Counted from the stretch's first letter, positions 7,730-17,170 are shown. The stretch: 64,000 nt of DNA from Bacteroidales bacterium UBA3843 (GCA_002392745.1 DGHR01000007.1:35808-99807), one strand, 5' to 3'. Notes: generated by a model not told the origin, from the sequence alone. Numbers and translations: made by a program.

Positions 7730-8863
7730 TCATAACCTATTGGTTATCCCCGGCATGACGCTGTTCATCCATTCGGTGTAGTCTCCGGCGAGGATGTGAT
7801 GCCGTGCCTGTCCGACCAGGTCGAGATAGAAAGCCAGGTTGTGGATGGACAGAATCTGCAGCCCGAGCATCTCCTGGGCATGTATCAGGTGGCGGACATA
7901 CGCTCTTGTGTAGGCGTGGTCCACATAGGATGTGCCGGTCGGGTCGAGTTCTGTGAAATCATCCTCCCATTTCTTGTTGCGCATGTTCATCACGCCTTGC
8001 CATGTGAAAATCATGCCGTTACGTCCGTTGCGGGTGGGCATCACGCAGTCGAACATATCAATGCCTCGGGCGATTCCCTCCAGTATGTTCCACGGCGTGC
8101 CTACGCCCATCAGGTAACGGGGTTTTCCGGCAGGCAGTATATCGTTGCATACCTCAATCATCTCGTACATCACTTCGGTGGGTTCGCCTACGGCGAGTCC
8201 GCCTATGGCGTAGCCGTCGCGGTCCAGGTCCCGCAGCCGTTTGCTGGCTTCCTGGCGCAGGTCGGTATAGGTGCAGCCTTGTACGATGGGGAAGAGGTGC
8301 TGTTTGTAGCCGTAGAGGTCATCGGTGCTGTCAAACCGTGTGATACAGCGGTCCAGCCACCGGTGCGTGCGGTCCATCGAGTCTTTGGCATATTTCCTGT
8401 CGGCCGTGCCGGGGCAGCATTCGTCAAAGGCCATCATGATGTCGGCGCCTATCTCGCGTTCGATATCCATGACTGACTCCGGCGTGAACATCAGTTTGCG
8501 TCCGTCGATATGCGACGAGAAACGCACGCCTTCTTCGGTCATCTTGCGGATGTCGGTCAGACTGAACACCTGAAAACCGCCGCTGTCGGTCAGGATAGGA
8601 CGTGTCCATCCCTCGAAACGGTGCAGTCCGCCGGCTTGGCGAAGTATCTCGGTGCCCGGGCGGAGGTATAGATGATAGGTGTTGCCCAGGATGATTTGGG
8701 CGTGGATGTCATCCTCCAGTTCGCGGCGGTGAACACCTTTGACGGTGCCGTCGGTGCCAACGGGCATGAAGATAGGTGTCAGTATATCACCGTGGTCGGT
8801 ATGAATGACACCTGCACGTGGTCCAACGGTCTTCGGATCGCTATGTGGTTCGAAAAAAGGCAT
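7730..8863 (-). CDS. tgt: tRNA-guanine transglycosylase
   Basis: Enzyme of 377 aa that exchanges guanine-34 for a queuine precursor in tRNAs with GUN anticodons. Visible signatures include RAGVIHTDHG and TPIFMPVGT near the N-terminus, GNTYHLYLRPG, the TDSGGFQVFSL region and FDCVMPTRNGRNGM with the catalytic aspartate. The usual zinc site CxCxxC is absent: that region reads DPTGTSYVDHAYTRAYVRH, with only the downstream histidine (SIHNLAF) kept. Start chosen at 8863 (MPFFEPHSD); the longer frame to 8893 only translates an 8-bp repeat array. It lies downstream of panD. Confidence 0.95.
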   Translation of the reverse strand: MPFFEPHSDPKTVGPRAGVIHTDHGDILTPIFMPVGTDGTVKGVHRRELEDDIHAQIILGNTYHLYLRPGTEILRQAGGLHRFEGWTRPILTDSGGFQVFSLTDIRKMTEEGVRFSSHIDGRKLMFTPESVMDIEREIGADIMMAFDECCPGTADRKYAKDSMDRTHRWLDRCITRFDSTDDLYGYKQHLFPIVQGCTYTDLRQEASKRLRDLDRDGYAIGGLAVGEPTEVMYEMIEVCNDILPAGKPRYLMGVGTPWNILEGIARGIDMFDCVMPTRNGRNGMIFTWQGVMNMRNKKWEDDFTELDPTGTSYVDHAYTRAYVRHLIHAQEMLGLQILSIHNLAFYLDLVGQARHHILAGDYTEWMNSVMPGITNRL

Positions 8864-8874
8864 ACTCTTCTTGT

Positions 8875-8906
8875 CTTCTAGTCTTCTAGTCAACTAGTCG
8901 ACTAGT
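8875..8906. repeat. 8-bp tandem array (CTTCTAGT type) at the tgt/panD junction
   Basis: Four units: CTTCTAGT, CTTCTAGT, CAACTAGT, CGACTAGT. The last units overlap the end of panD and encode its final residues Leu-Val-Asp and the stop codon. Compare the array at 2636-2667. Confidence 0.65.
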
Positions 8907-9241
8907 TTGTTATTCGCTGGAAACACAATACTCGGCTTGAAGGTCTTGGCCTCGTCGGGTGTCATCATCGCGTATGCCATGATGATGACCGTATCGCCTA
9001 CGCCAATCAGGTGTGCGGCGGCGCCGTTCATACATATGCAGCCCGAGCCGCGGCGGCCGGCGATGACGTAGGTTTCCAGCCGAGCGCCGTTGGTGTTGTC
9101 CACTACCTGCACTTTCTCGCCCGGATAGATGTTGGCTGCTTCCATCAGTTCTTCGTCAATAGTAATCGAACCGATATATTCCAGATTGGCTTCCGTAACC
9201 GTTACACGGTGGATTTTCGATTTCAGTATGTTCAGATACAT
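8894..9241 (-). CDS. panD: Aspartate 1-decarboxylase (pyruvoyl-dependent)
   Basis: Proenzyme of 115 aa making beta-alanine for pantothenate and CoA. The self-cleavage site is Gly24-Ser25 in EYIGSITID; Ser25 becomes the pyruvoyl group. Further family motifs are KIHRVTVTEANLEY, YPGEKVQVVDNTNGARLETYVI and GSGxICMNGAAA. The start is the ATG at 9241 (MYLNILKSKIH), the normal PanD opening; the open frame to 9418 crosses its promoter. The last three codons lie in an 8-bp repeat. First gene of a likely panD-tgt-lptF unit. Confidence 0.95.
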   Translation of the reverse strand: MYLNILKSKIHRVTVTEANLEYIGSITIDEELMEAANIYPGEKVQVVDNTNGARLETYVIAGRRGSGCICMNGAAAHLIGVGDTVIIMAYAMMTPDEAKTFKPSIVFPANNKLVD

Positions 9242-9304
9242 CCTGTGGTTTGCAATTTGATGATTTACGATGTGCAATTTGTTAGGTGCCCATAATAAGC
9301 GGTG

Positions 9305-9335
9305 CAAAAGTACTGCTTTTTTTTGGAATATGCAA
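9305..9335 (-). promoter_or_regulatory. panD promoter
   Basis: Minus strand: TTG (9335-9333), a 20-bp spacer and TACTTTTG (9312-9305), about 64 bp before the panD ATG. Confidence 0.78.
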
Positions 9336-9367
9336 ATATAATTCCTGAAATTCAACGATTTTACAAC

Positions 9368-9393
9368 AAAAGAGACTCGCTCGAGCCTCTTTT
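9368..9393 (-). terminator. Probable terminator of the 2182-aa protein operon
   Basis: AAAAGAG (9368-9374) pairs with CTCTTTT (9387-9393), with further pairing inside. Read on the minus strand, the stem ends in CTCTTTT about 90 nt after the stop codon of the 2182-aa gene. The T-rich tail is short, so this is a moderate call. Confidence 0.45.
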
Positions 9394-9422
9394 GAGTGAT
9401 TTTACAGCTGTTTTGCAATCAA

Positions 9423-9444
9423 TCTCGTTCGCATCTCGTTCGCA
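9423..9444. repeat. 11-bp tandem repeat, two units (TCTCGTTCGCA)
   Basis: Two exact 11-bp copies lie in the 3' untranslated part of the 2182-aa gene. Period 11 is shared with arrays at 15947, 23709, 37668 and 48138. Confidence 0.6.
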
Positions 9445-9478
9445 TCGTGAACAATATAATTGCGTGGCAACAGCCTGT

Positions 9479-12400
9479 TTACTCTACGCGTGCACCGGTG
9501 ACGGTGTATAGCTGTCCGTCGCGGACGATATAGAGTATGCCGTTGATAAGCACTTTGCGGATTGCGTTCCGCACAGGTTCGGAGTCGGTCTCGCCGATGC
9601 CTGTAGCAGTATGCTTGACGGGCGAAATCTCCAGGTACAGGCGGTTCTCTGTTTGTCCGGCCGGCAGGTCGAGGGTGTAGAAGAGCCCTGCGCTCAGGTT
9701 GGTGCGTGTACCGGTTTCGCTGTCCACCAGGGTAACACCTACTCCGTCGCTTCCGTCCGGCAGGGAGATGCTGTATTCTCCTGCAGTTTTGGCGCGTACG
9801 CCCAGCGGAACGATAGTGGTTGTCTCGCTGTTCAGCGGCAGGCTGTTGGCGGCTACGCGCTCTGTGCCGATCAGTGAGTACAGGTCGCTATGGAGCGTGC
9901 CCTGCTTGTAGTTATAGATGTTGTTGTCCCAGATGGGGTCGCCGTTCTCGTCCAGCAGGAAGCCGTCACGGAACTCCTTGTACATATCCTGTCCGAAATC
10001 GAAGGTGTCGGTCACCTGTTCGTCGTCGGTCAGACGGATGAAGGTTTCGCTTTTGTCATCTCCGTTTTCCAGCAAGAGCGTCCATGTGTAGTCGTTCTGC
10101 GGTTCCTGACGTTGGCGTGCCACAATAGAAGCCGGAGTGGCGTTCACGGCCGTCCAATGAATCTCGTTCTTGCATTGTACCAGATAGGCGTGCATCGGTT
10201 TGAACGTGAAGGTCTTGGTGGACTGCGGCGTGAGGGTGTTGTCCGTGGTGTTCCATTCATAGAGGAACGGCATGGTGTTGGGGTTTGCCTCCCAGCTATA
10301 GTTGGCTTGCCATTGGATGTCGTTGTTGCTCTCGTTTTTCAGGACGGTGCCATACGAAGCGTAGCTCGGTACACCGATGCAGCGCCAGTAGCTGTCCTTC
10401 ACGCGGCGGTCGCCTTCGGGGTTGGAGCCCTTGGGGGTGTCGTAGTTGATTTTGCATTCGTATTCCGAACCGAGAGCAGGCATCGTCACGTTGGTGGAAG
10501 TGATAGTCTCCATCGGCACGGAGGATGGGAAGAAGAGCTCCACCTGCTGTATCTGGTTGAGCCAGAAATGGGTGGTGTCGTCGTATTGCATCAGGTCCAA
10601 ATCCAGGCTGAGCAGGTAACCCTTGTTCTTCTCCAGCACGTACGAGTTGATGTCATAGCCCAAGTCGGGGATAACATAATCCCAGTTGGTGCAGTCCTCG
10701 TTGATGCAGTTATCAATGAAATAGCCTCTCTCGGCGCGGCGTTTGCCTTTGTATTCCGAGATAATCCAGTGCGTGCCGTATGTGCCGAAACCGAACACTT
10801 CGCTCAGCCGTACATCGAACGGGAAGGAGATGAAGTAGTTGTTGCGTTCGAAGGACGATTTCTGTCTGTCGGCAGGTAGCGGAGCGTGGTGCTCCGAGAT
10901 AGCGGCTGTGGTGTTGCTGTGGTCCTTGTCGTAGTCGGTTACGGTCTCGCTTCCTTTGCTGCGGTAGCGGTTGTTGAGTGTCCAGCGGTTGAAACGCATC
11001 ACGCCGTAAACGGTCTTGACGCTGGATAGTTTTCCGCTGCTTCCGCTGAACGTAATGGCTTCAGCAGGATTTTGGTGGTCGCGGATAACCATTACGTCCG
11101 CTTCAATACCCAAATCGGAAGATATATTCGTCCCATCAGGAACCCAAGCGGTAACCAAACGGTTGGTCTTGAAATCGTAGATGACACGCATCAAATATGC
11201 CGTGGAGCCGGAACCACCGAGTATTTGGATGGTGTTTTCATTAGAGAAGGCACCATTTTTTCCGCGGAAGTACTGTGTGGTCGCACTTGTAGGGTCTGTT
11301 GTGGTGTAGCATGCGTACAGTTTGACGCGTGCAGTGGGAACTGCTTTTATATATGTCTCGTATATCCAGTTCTGGTCATCCTGCAGCAGAACAGCGTTAG
11401 CTTCCAGATTAGCAGTTGCTGCAATGTCTGTCCCGTCTTGTTTTTTGAGTTTGTTGTCTCCGCTGACCAAAACGAGGAAACGCTTTGTAATATTCGTTGC
11501 TGAGGCTACATACGCGCGCCCGATTTCATTAGAGTGTCTGTTCCACATGAATCGGATGTTAGCGCTGTACTTGTCGGCTGTAGCATCGCTTACCCCGGCT
11601 TCGGTTTTCAGAGTTCCGGATGCATCCGTATTGTTGAATGTGGCATCTGTAGTCAATGTATCTGATATACAGGGGCTATAATCGTTGGCGATGGTAAACT
11701 TGATGTTAGTACCGCGCGGACACCATTGGCAATGGTAGTGACTGAACTTGACGCCGAAGGAGTTCTCTTTGCTCTCGGAGAACGCGGAGTAGGTCATCAG
11801 GTGGTCTGCTGCTTTATAGTTATCCCATTTATTTTGAACAGCATTGGTGCGGATGTAGAAATTTCCGGTATAGGTAGTCACATTCTCCAACGAGATAGCG
11901 CCACTTCCGTTCATTACAAGGTTGAAGTTGAACACCATTGTGTCGGTCTGCGAACTGATAACATCAGGAATAGTGGCTAACAGGTTGGTAGCAGAGTAAT
12001 CGCTCCAAGTAACAGCGCCTCCGGATGCAACAGTCGCTTTTTGAATCTTAAGAACAGGATGCTTATCTTTGCGAACAAAGAACGAAACGGTATCTTTTGC
12101 GTTGTAGCGTTTTGCTATATTGTCCGACGGATGCCATTTGTTGTGGACGTCATCTTTATAAATAAGGCGGTAGTCCCCAGAAGTAACGGGATAGTCCACC
12201 GTGATTTGCAGTTTGCCGTCATCGGAATTGTCGATGCTCAAGGTGAACGTATAGTAGCCTGTGGCTGTGGTGGTTATTCCACAAGCATTTGCATCTGAGT
12301 TATCCCAGATGAACTTGCCGCCCGTAGCGCGGGTGGTGTATGTGATTGTCTTATCTGTTTCCTCGCGATACCAAATATTATTATCACGCACGAATTTGAA

Positions 12401-15400
12401 GCCATAGGTCTGTCCGCCCTCCAATTCGACGGTTACTTTGTAAGGCAATGTGTGACCTTCTGCGGTGAAAGGAATCGACTTCAATTCCGTTCTGCCGCCC
12501 CCTTTCTGGTTGTATATCTTCAGTGTATATCCGGTTCCTTCCGTGTATTTGGTCCAATAGCCTCTGTTGTAGTATGAGACTTCGTTATATACATTTGAAT
12601 TCTTGTAGTTGGACGGAACAAACAACGGAGTGCCGGCGTTGAAACTCCGAGTATATTGAATAGGCCATGAAGCCTTGCAATCATGCATCGGTTCGTAGCC
12701 ATCTTGTGCTTTGTCTGCAAAGGCTATATACAGTCCGGGATCATCTGCTGTGGTAGCAGTGGCTTCGTAGTCGTAATAATAGATATCTGTAGAGCCGATG
12801 CGGGTCATCTCTTGGGCTCCGTAACTGATGTCTTTGGTGTATAAGCCACGTTTCTTCCAATCTCCATCGCTTTCTTTCCATTTGTCAGCAGAACCGAGAT
12901 TATAGTAATATACTTTGGCTCCGGTCCAGTCGGCAGGTTTCTTGAAATATATCAATCCGCGTGGGCGATAGATGGCCCGGATAGTGGCATCGTAGGACGC
13001 TTTGAAAGAGATAGTGGTTGAGGTAGCCGTTCCGGAAGTCAGGGTAATACCGTCTCCCAGTAGCCATTCAACAAAGGTATAGTTGATATTGGAGGTAGGA
13101 GCAGTAATGGTTGCCGCGGTCAACGGACTTGCTACTTCTTTGGTAGAAGAGTAGATTTCTTCACCATCGCACATGTATTTGACAGTGACGGTATAGTCGC
13201 TGGCGATGCGGAAGGTCTTGTCGAAAGTGCCAAGTTCAGTGCCGGAACAACCGGAACCGAGGCGCAAGATGGCGTGCAGTTTGTACGAACCGGTGGCAAG
13301 ACCGTTGATGGCAAATTTCACTTTGTTGGGGTGCCCGACTTCCTCCGCACTGACAATCTCCACGCCCACGGGGTTGCCGTTGCTGCTGTATTGCAGTTCC
13401 CAGCAGACGGTGACTGTACCAACGGGGTTCGGCGCAATCGTCGGTTCGGCGGTAACGAACACATCTTCTCCTCCTGCAGCGACGGGCTCATGCACATCCT
13501 CCGAGAGAGTGATTGCGGTTATCTCTGCTTTCTTGAAATACGCATAGAGGGTAGCAGAGGAGGTCTTGTTCCATTTGCGAGCGGAAGCACCGGTGGAAGT
13601 GTAATATTGCGTGCCTGTGCCGTTTGCAGCATCCCAATATCCCATGAATGCATATCCGTTAGCAGCGGTAGGCGGCGTGATAGCCGGCATAGCCGAGTTG
13701 TATGTAACGGTTTGGTTTGCTGGTGCGCCAGAACCGTAACCTTCAATGCCGGTTGTGCTCAGCGTTGCGGTGTAGGTTGCATAGTCGTAGCAAGCGTATA
13801 CCGATATATTGGCGGTACGTGAATTAGCAGCGCTTGTCCAATTTCCATTTGTAGATGAATAAAGTGTTCCGGACCCATTGGCATTGGAATACCAACCCTT
13901 CCATTTGTAACCGGCTTTTGTTGTTCCTTTGCTGAAGGTAACGGCAGTGGATTTTAGTACATATGCCCCGCTTGTGAACGACGGAGAAACGCTGATGGCA
14001 CTATTGCTACCATTGATTGTTCCTGCTCCGTATGTGATTGTGTACATATCCGGAAAATCAACGGAAAGAACTGTGTTCCCGCTGTAGTTGCTATTGAATT
14101 TGAATGTATATGTGCCTGCTACAGGAGCCCACACATTACATATGTTTGCACCATTATTGGTGTCATATACGCGCCAGTTTTCATGGTTCGTGATACTCAT
14201 GTCGGACGTTGTGTTGCATGCATAGAAATCCGAGTGGAAGATTATTTTGGCAGAAATACGTCCGGCAGCAGTTGTGGTAAACGCTTTAGATGAAGTGGTT
14301 CCGGAAGTGCTTGTCCAGTCGTAGTAGCCTGTGGCTACTCCGGCAGTACTATTGGTGATTTGTATTTGATTGACATCCGGCCATGTCACTTTTAACTCTT
14401 GAGTGGACATGTTATACCCGATTTCGTATGTACCGGATACAAGGTGCTCTATATAAATATTTTTTTCGTCTGCACCACCTGAGGTTAGTCCCGTAACACT
14501 TTTTGTGAGCGAGCCTAACGTCTTTGTGACATTGGTGCTCTCTTTGCCATACCAATCACCATCATCCACAATCTTTATGGGAGTTTTTGTTGTGCTACCT
14601 ATGAGTGACACATTGGCGTAAACCCAATCTTCGGTGCTGTGACCGGATTTTTTGGTCATAGCAATACCGCTTCCCCATGAGTCGAAAGCACCTTTTAGTG
14701 TGCAATTGGAAGTTAGGTCTTCTGTGTAGTTTGCGGTAAGAGTGTATGTCCCAGATGATTTAGTAGTCACGCTAATGGAATTTGAAGTGGCAGACCCACT
14801 TGTGATATTTAATCCGTTTCCTACAGTCCATGAGCTGAAGGTATAACCATCTGGAGTTCCGGCAATGAAAGTGGAAGGTGTGTTTTCACCAACGGCAGTA
14901 ATACCTCCTGTTTTTACTGTCGCACCTGTTGTAGAACACGTATAAGCAACGGTTACGTTGTGCGTGGTTTCGGCTTGAAATGTTGCTGCAATAGTAGTAG
15001 CTCCACGTACTATATATGTGTCTCCAGACGTAAAAGCAGTTCCTCCAACGGTCAAACTTTTTAATGAATACCCAGAATTAGGAGTCGCAGTAACTGTTAT
15101 TATACAAGTTTGTGCTACATTAAAACTTCCCGATGTTTTGCTTTTGGCAGAACCATCAACATCTGTATATGTAACCGCGATAGATCCATTGGATGGGGCA
15201 GTAATTGTTACTGAACGCGTATAACCAGTTAAAGAAGTCGTTGTGCAAGGTGCACCATTTGTACTTGGGATAAGTGTTTTTGAAGCAGAAATGGCAGAAG
15301 ATTGCAGTGCGGTATACTTGGAACAGTTATCAGATTCAATACTATTATAATCTGTCCATCCATATTCATTCGCAATTTTATATTTACCGTAATAAATATC

Positions 15401-16027
15401 ATTCGGCAGTGTATACTTCCACAAGTTAGCAGTACCAGTTACTTTTTCCATGTCTGCATAACGATTAAACCAAGATGTACCATATTTAAATCTTGGAAGA
15501 ACCCATTGAGTAACGGTATTATCAAAATAAATCGTTTGACCGCTTGTCCCTTTGTATGCTGGACTTGTTACTTGCCAGTTAAGTTTTGAACCGGTTTTAG
15601 TTCCATCGTAAGTAAATAAAATGATTCCACTAATGTTTCTTGTTATATCAGTAGTCTGAGCGGTCCAACTATCATCTTTGCGGAAAATTAAACCACTATA
15701 GCCATTCCAGTTTGAACTATATGTCTTGTAGAACTGCGTTGTAGTTCCAATTCGAGTTAACGCGTCAGCTGTGTTATAGTCAGATTTATATATATATAAT
15801 TGAGCTGTAGTCCAACTTTCTTTTCCAGCATCCCAAATAACAGTAGTTCCTGCCGATATATCATATCCCCAGGCATTTCCTATGCCGAGGGTGAGGATGA
15901 GGGCGAGGAGTAAAACTACGCGGCGAACCGGAGAATGTTTGTATCCCGATAAAACTACGTAAAAACTACGATAAGAGTCCGATAAAACCCCGTTCACAAT
16001 TTTATTGTTGTTGTCAAAAGTTTTCAT
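9479..16027 (-). CDS. Giant secreted multidomain protein with starch-binding-like and InlB-type repeats
   Basis: Predicted surface protein of 2182 aa. An unusually long n-region of 35 residues precedes the hydrophobic core VVLLLALILTLGIGNAWG; much of that n-region is encoded by an 11-bp repeat array. The mature part contains several starch-binding/SusE-like segments (for example CTLKGAFDSWGS, and YFKKPADWTGAKVYYYN near 1020), Listeria-Bacteroides (InlB B-type) repeats (GYKWKGWYSNANGSGT, GYAFMGYWDAANGTGT) and Ser/Thr-rich beta repeats. The C-terminal third (NNYFISFPFDVRLSEV onward) is unfamiliar to me. The end reads YIVRDGQLYTVTGARV, similar to the end of the 751-aa protein at 44418, and may be a sorting signal. 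Last gene of a four-gene secreted-protein unit; no enzyme domain is seen. Confidence 0.82.
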   Translation of the reverse strand: MKTFDNNNKIVNGVLSDSYRSFYVVLSGYKHSPVRRVVLLLALILTLGIGNAWGYDISAGTTVIWDAGKESWTTAQLYIYKSDYNTADALTRIGTTTQFYKTYSSNWNGYSGLIFRKDDSWTAQTTDITRNISGIILFTYDGTKTGSKLNWQVTSPAYKGTSGQTIYFDNTVTQWVLPRFKYGTSWFNRYADMEKVTGTANLWKYTLPNDIYYGKYKIANEYGWTDYNSIESDNCSKYTALQSSAISASKTLIPSTNGAPCTTTSLTGYTRSVTITAPSNGSIAVTYTDVDGSAKSKTSGSFNVAQTCIITVTATPNSGYSLKSLTVGGTAFTSGDTYIVRGATTIAATFQAETTHNVTVAYTCSTTGATVKTGGITAVGENTPSTFIAGTPDGYTFSSWTVGNGLNITSGSATSNSISVTTKSSGTYTLTANYTEDLTSNCTLKGAFDSWGSGIAMTKKSGHSTEDWVYANVSLIGSTTKTPIKIVDDGDWYGKESTNVTKTLGSLTKSVTGLTSGGADEKNIYIEHLVSGTYEIGYNMSTQELKVTWPDVNQIQITNSTAGVATGYYDWTSTSGTTSSKAFTTTAAGRISAKIIFHSDFYACNTTSDMSITNHENWRVYDTNNGANICNVWAPVAGTYTFKFNSNYSGNTVLSVDFPDMYTITYGAGTINGSNSAISVSPSFTSGAYVLKSTAVTFSKGTTKAGYKWKGWYSNANGSGTLYSSTNGNWTSAANSRTANISVYACYDYATYTATLSTTGIEGYGSGAPANQTVTYNSAMPAITPPTAANGYAFMGYWDAANGTGTQYYTSTGASARKWNKTSSATLYAYFKKAEITAITLSEDVHEPVAAGGEDVFVTAEPTIAPNPVGTVTVCWELQYSSNGNPVGVEIVSAEEVGHPNKVKFAINGLATGSYKLHAILRLGSGCSGTELGTFDKTFRIASDYTVTVKYMCDGEEIYSSTKEVASPLTAATITAPTSNINYTFVEWLLGDGITLTSGTATSTTISFKASYDATIRAIYRPRGLIYFKKPADWTGAKVYYYNLGSADKWKESDGDWKKRGLYTKDISYGAQEMTRIGSTDIYYYDYEATATTADDPGLYIAFADKAQDGYEPMHDCKASWPIQYTRSFNAGTPLFVPSNYKNSNVYNEVSYYNRGYWTKYTEGTGYTLKIYNQKGGGRTELKSIPFTAEGHTLPYKVTVELEGGQTYGFKFVRDNNIWYREETDKTITYTTRATGGKFIWDNSDANACGITTTATGYYTFTLSIDNSDDGKLQITVDYPVTSGDYRLIYKDDVHNKWHPSDNIAKRYNAKDTVSFFVRKDKHPVLKIQKATVASGGAVTWSDYSATNLLATIPDVISSQTDTMVFNFNLVMNGSGAISLENVTTYTGNFYIRTNAVQNKWDNYKAADHLMTYSAFSESKENSFGVKFSHYHCQWCPRGTNIKFTIANDYSPCISDTLTTDATFNNTDASGTLKTEAGVSDATADKYSANIRFMWNRHSNEIGRAYVASATNITKRFLVLVSGDNKLKKQDGTDIAATANLEANAVLLQDDQNWIYETYIKAVPTARVKLYACYTTTDPTSATTQYFRGKNGAFSNENTIQILGGSGSTAYLMRVIYDFKTNRLVTAWVPDGTNISSDLGIEADVMVIRDHQNPAEAITFSGSSGKLSSVKTVYGVMRFNRWTLNNRYRSKGSETVTDYDKDHSNTTAAISEHHAPLPADRQKSSFERNNYFISFPFDVRLSEVFGFGTYGTHWIISEYKGKRRAERGYFIDNCINEDCTNWDYVIPDLGYDINSYVLEKNKGYLLSLDLDLMQYDDTTHFWLNQIQQVELFFPSSVPMETITSTNVTMPALGSEYECKINYDTPKGSNPEGDRRVKDSYWRCIGVPSYASYGTVLKNESNNDIQWQANYSWEANPNTMPFLYEWNTTDNTLTPQSTKTFTFKPMHAYLVQCKNEIHWTAVNATPASIVARQRQEPQNDYTWTLLLENGDDKSETFIRLTDDEQVTDTFDFGQDMYKEFRDGFLLDENGDPIWDNNIYNYKQGTLHSDLYSLIGTERVAANSLPLNSETTTIVPLGVRAKTAGEYSISLPDGSDGVGVTLVDSETGTRTNLSAGLFYTLDLPAGQTENRLYLEISPVKHTATGIGETDSEPVRNAIRKVLINGILYIVRDGQLYTVTGARVE
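15947..15995. repeat. 11-bp tandem array (CGATAAAACTA type) inside the 2182-aa gene start
   Basis: Successive 11-bp units CGATAAAACTA, CGTAAAAACTA, CGATAAGAGTC and CGATAAAACCC lie within codons of the N-terminal extension, before the signal-peptide core. The same unit is tandem at 48138-48203, upstream of the 5020-aa gene. Confidence 0.7.
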
Positions 16028-16071
16028 ATCGTTGTGGTATTTTTTTAATCAGTGAGTTTGTATCTTTTATA

Positions 16072-16434
16072 TCAATGAGTTTGCGTTCTTTTCTTCCGTG
16101 CAATCCATCCTGCAAACACTGCTGCGAAGGCGAGCAGGATGAACGGTTCGCCCACAGGGGAAGTCTTGCCGATGTTGCCATCGGGACGCGGACCGAAGCC
16201 ATTGCGTTTGCCACTCACACGGTTCGGACCATTCGGATTGCCCTCGGCATCACATTCCGACGGGGAGGCCTCGCAAAACGGTTGATAGATGGTAGAAGAG
16301 TATGCCGCGCCTGTGTTCATGGGAGCTACGCTTTGGAAAGTCATAGCCGGCGGAGCCGTTTGCGGTTCGAGGGGCGTAGCGTACGCGCACGATAACCCGA
16401 CCAGCAGAAGGATTGGTATAAATGTGTGTTTCAT
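16072..16434 (-). CDS. Small exported protein with C-terminal P-x-GEP motif, TM helix and basic tail
   Basis: Protein of 120 aa with no recognised domain. It has a signal peptide (MKHTFIPILLLVGLSCAYA), a Pro/Gly/Asn-rich low-complexity middle with two cysteines (PFCEASPSECDAEG), then SPVGEPFILLAF leading into a TM helix and the tail ARKKRTQTH. Motif, helix and basic cluster in that order resemble the tripartite tails processed by sortase-like enzymes (LPXTG, PEP-CTERM). The neighbouring 236-aa protein ends the same way with PLGEPVMPML. It sits between the 236-aa gene (25 bp upstream) and the 2182-aa gene (44 bp downstream), all on one strand, so it likely belongs to the same export unit. Function unknown. 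Confidence 0.7.
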   Translation of the reverse strand: MKHTFIPILLLVGLSCAYATPLEPQTAPPAMTFQSVAPMNTGAAYSSTIYQPFCEASPSECDAEGNPNGPNRVSGKRNGFGPRPDGNIGKTSPVGEPFILLAFAAVFAGWIARKKRTQTH

Positions 16435-16459
16435 GGTTCTTTACAAAAAGCGTACAAAG

Positions 16460-17170
16460 TTACAAAAAAGATTTCAAACCCGCAAGAGCTTTTTTGAGTT
16501 TATATGACTTTTTTATAAATTTTGCCCCATAAAGTAGGGAAAAATACAACATTGCGGCGATTAACATAGGCATAACCGGTTCTCCCAGAGGGAGCGGGAT
16601 ATCGGGGTTTTGCGGGTTCCCGCCTCCTGTACCCGGCGGCGCTTTGCGAGGGCCGGTCAGAGTGGAGTAGAGCGCCGTAGCTTCGGTAGCTCCGACGGCG
16701 GTGACGGAAGCGGAGTGGGAGACATCGGCTAAACGGTTAGCAACTGTTGCTCCGCTGCCGGAAGCGACGGGAGCGGTCTTGCACGTCTCGTGTATCGGCG
16801 CAGTCACCGAGTGTATCTGCGGTTGCGGCAAGCGGTTTTCCGTTGGCGCGAAAGGCTGAATATGCCGTCCGTCCAGCAACAGGTTGGAGTTTTGGACAGC
16901 CGGCGGCAGTTCGACTGCACGCGGCGCAGGCCGCGCGGCTTGCTTCTGCGACGCCTTGGCGGGTGTATGTTTCTGTTGGAACACAGCAGTCCGTTCCTTG
17001 GAGTGGATTGCCCGGAGAAACTCCATCAGTTGGGAAGTCTCCTGCGGTTTATGATAGCGGCTGACTGTTTTTCCTCCGGCTTGCATCACCATACAGCACC
17101 ACAGCGCCGGCAGCAACGCCGTAAGCCGCAGGGAAATATAGAGAGGATGTGTTTTCATGTGTCGGAACAT
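16460..17170 (-). CDS. Exported Pro/Ala-rich protein with C-terminal P-x-GEP motif and TM helix
   Basis: Protein of 236 aa without a recognised domain. The start at 17170 overlaps the stop of the upstream 1016-aa gene as TAATG, suggesting translational coupling; MKTHPLY at 17158 is an alternative start with a cleaner signal peptide. After the N-terminal hydrophobic stretch (ALLPALWCCMVMQAGG) comes a disordered, Pro/Ala/Gln-rich region. The C-terminus reads PLPLGEPVMPMLIAAML, a TM helix, then the Lys-rich tail FIKKSYKLKKALAGLKSFL. The P-x-GEP, helix and basic tail arrangement matches the next gene. The gene pair lies between two large secreted-protein genes, suggesting an accessory or anchoring role, which is inference. 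Confidence 0.7.
   Translation of the reverse strand: MFRHMKTHPLYISLRLTALLPALWCCMVMQAGGKTVSRYHKPQETSQLMEFLRAIHSKERTAVFQQKHTPAKASQKQAARPAPRAVELPPAVQNSNLLLDGRHIQPFAPTENRLPQPQIHSVTAPIHETCKTAPVASGSGATVANRLADVSHSASVTAVGATEATALYSTLTGPRKAPPGTGGGNPQNPDIPLPLGEPVMPMLIAAMLYFSLLYGAKFIKKSYKLKKALAGLKSFL

Noticed and set aside
8864..8893. Longer Tgt N-terminus starting at 8893
   Set aside because: The ten extra codons are translated from an 8-bp repeat array, and the family start matches MPFFEPHSD.
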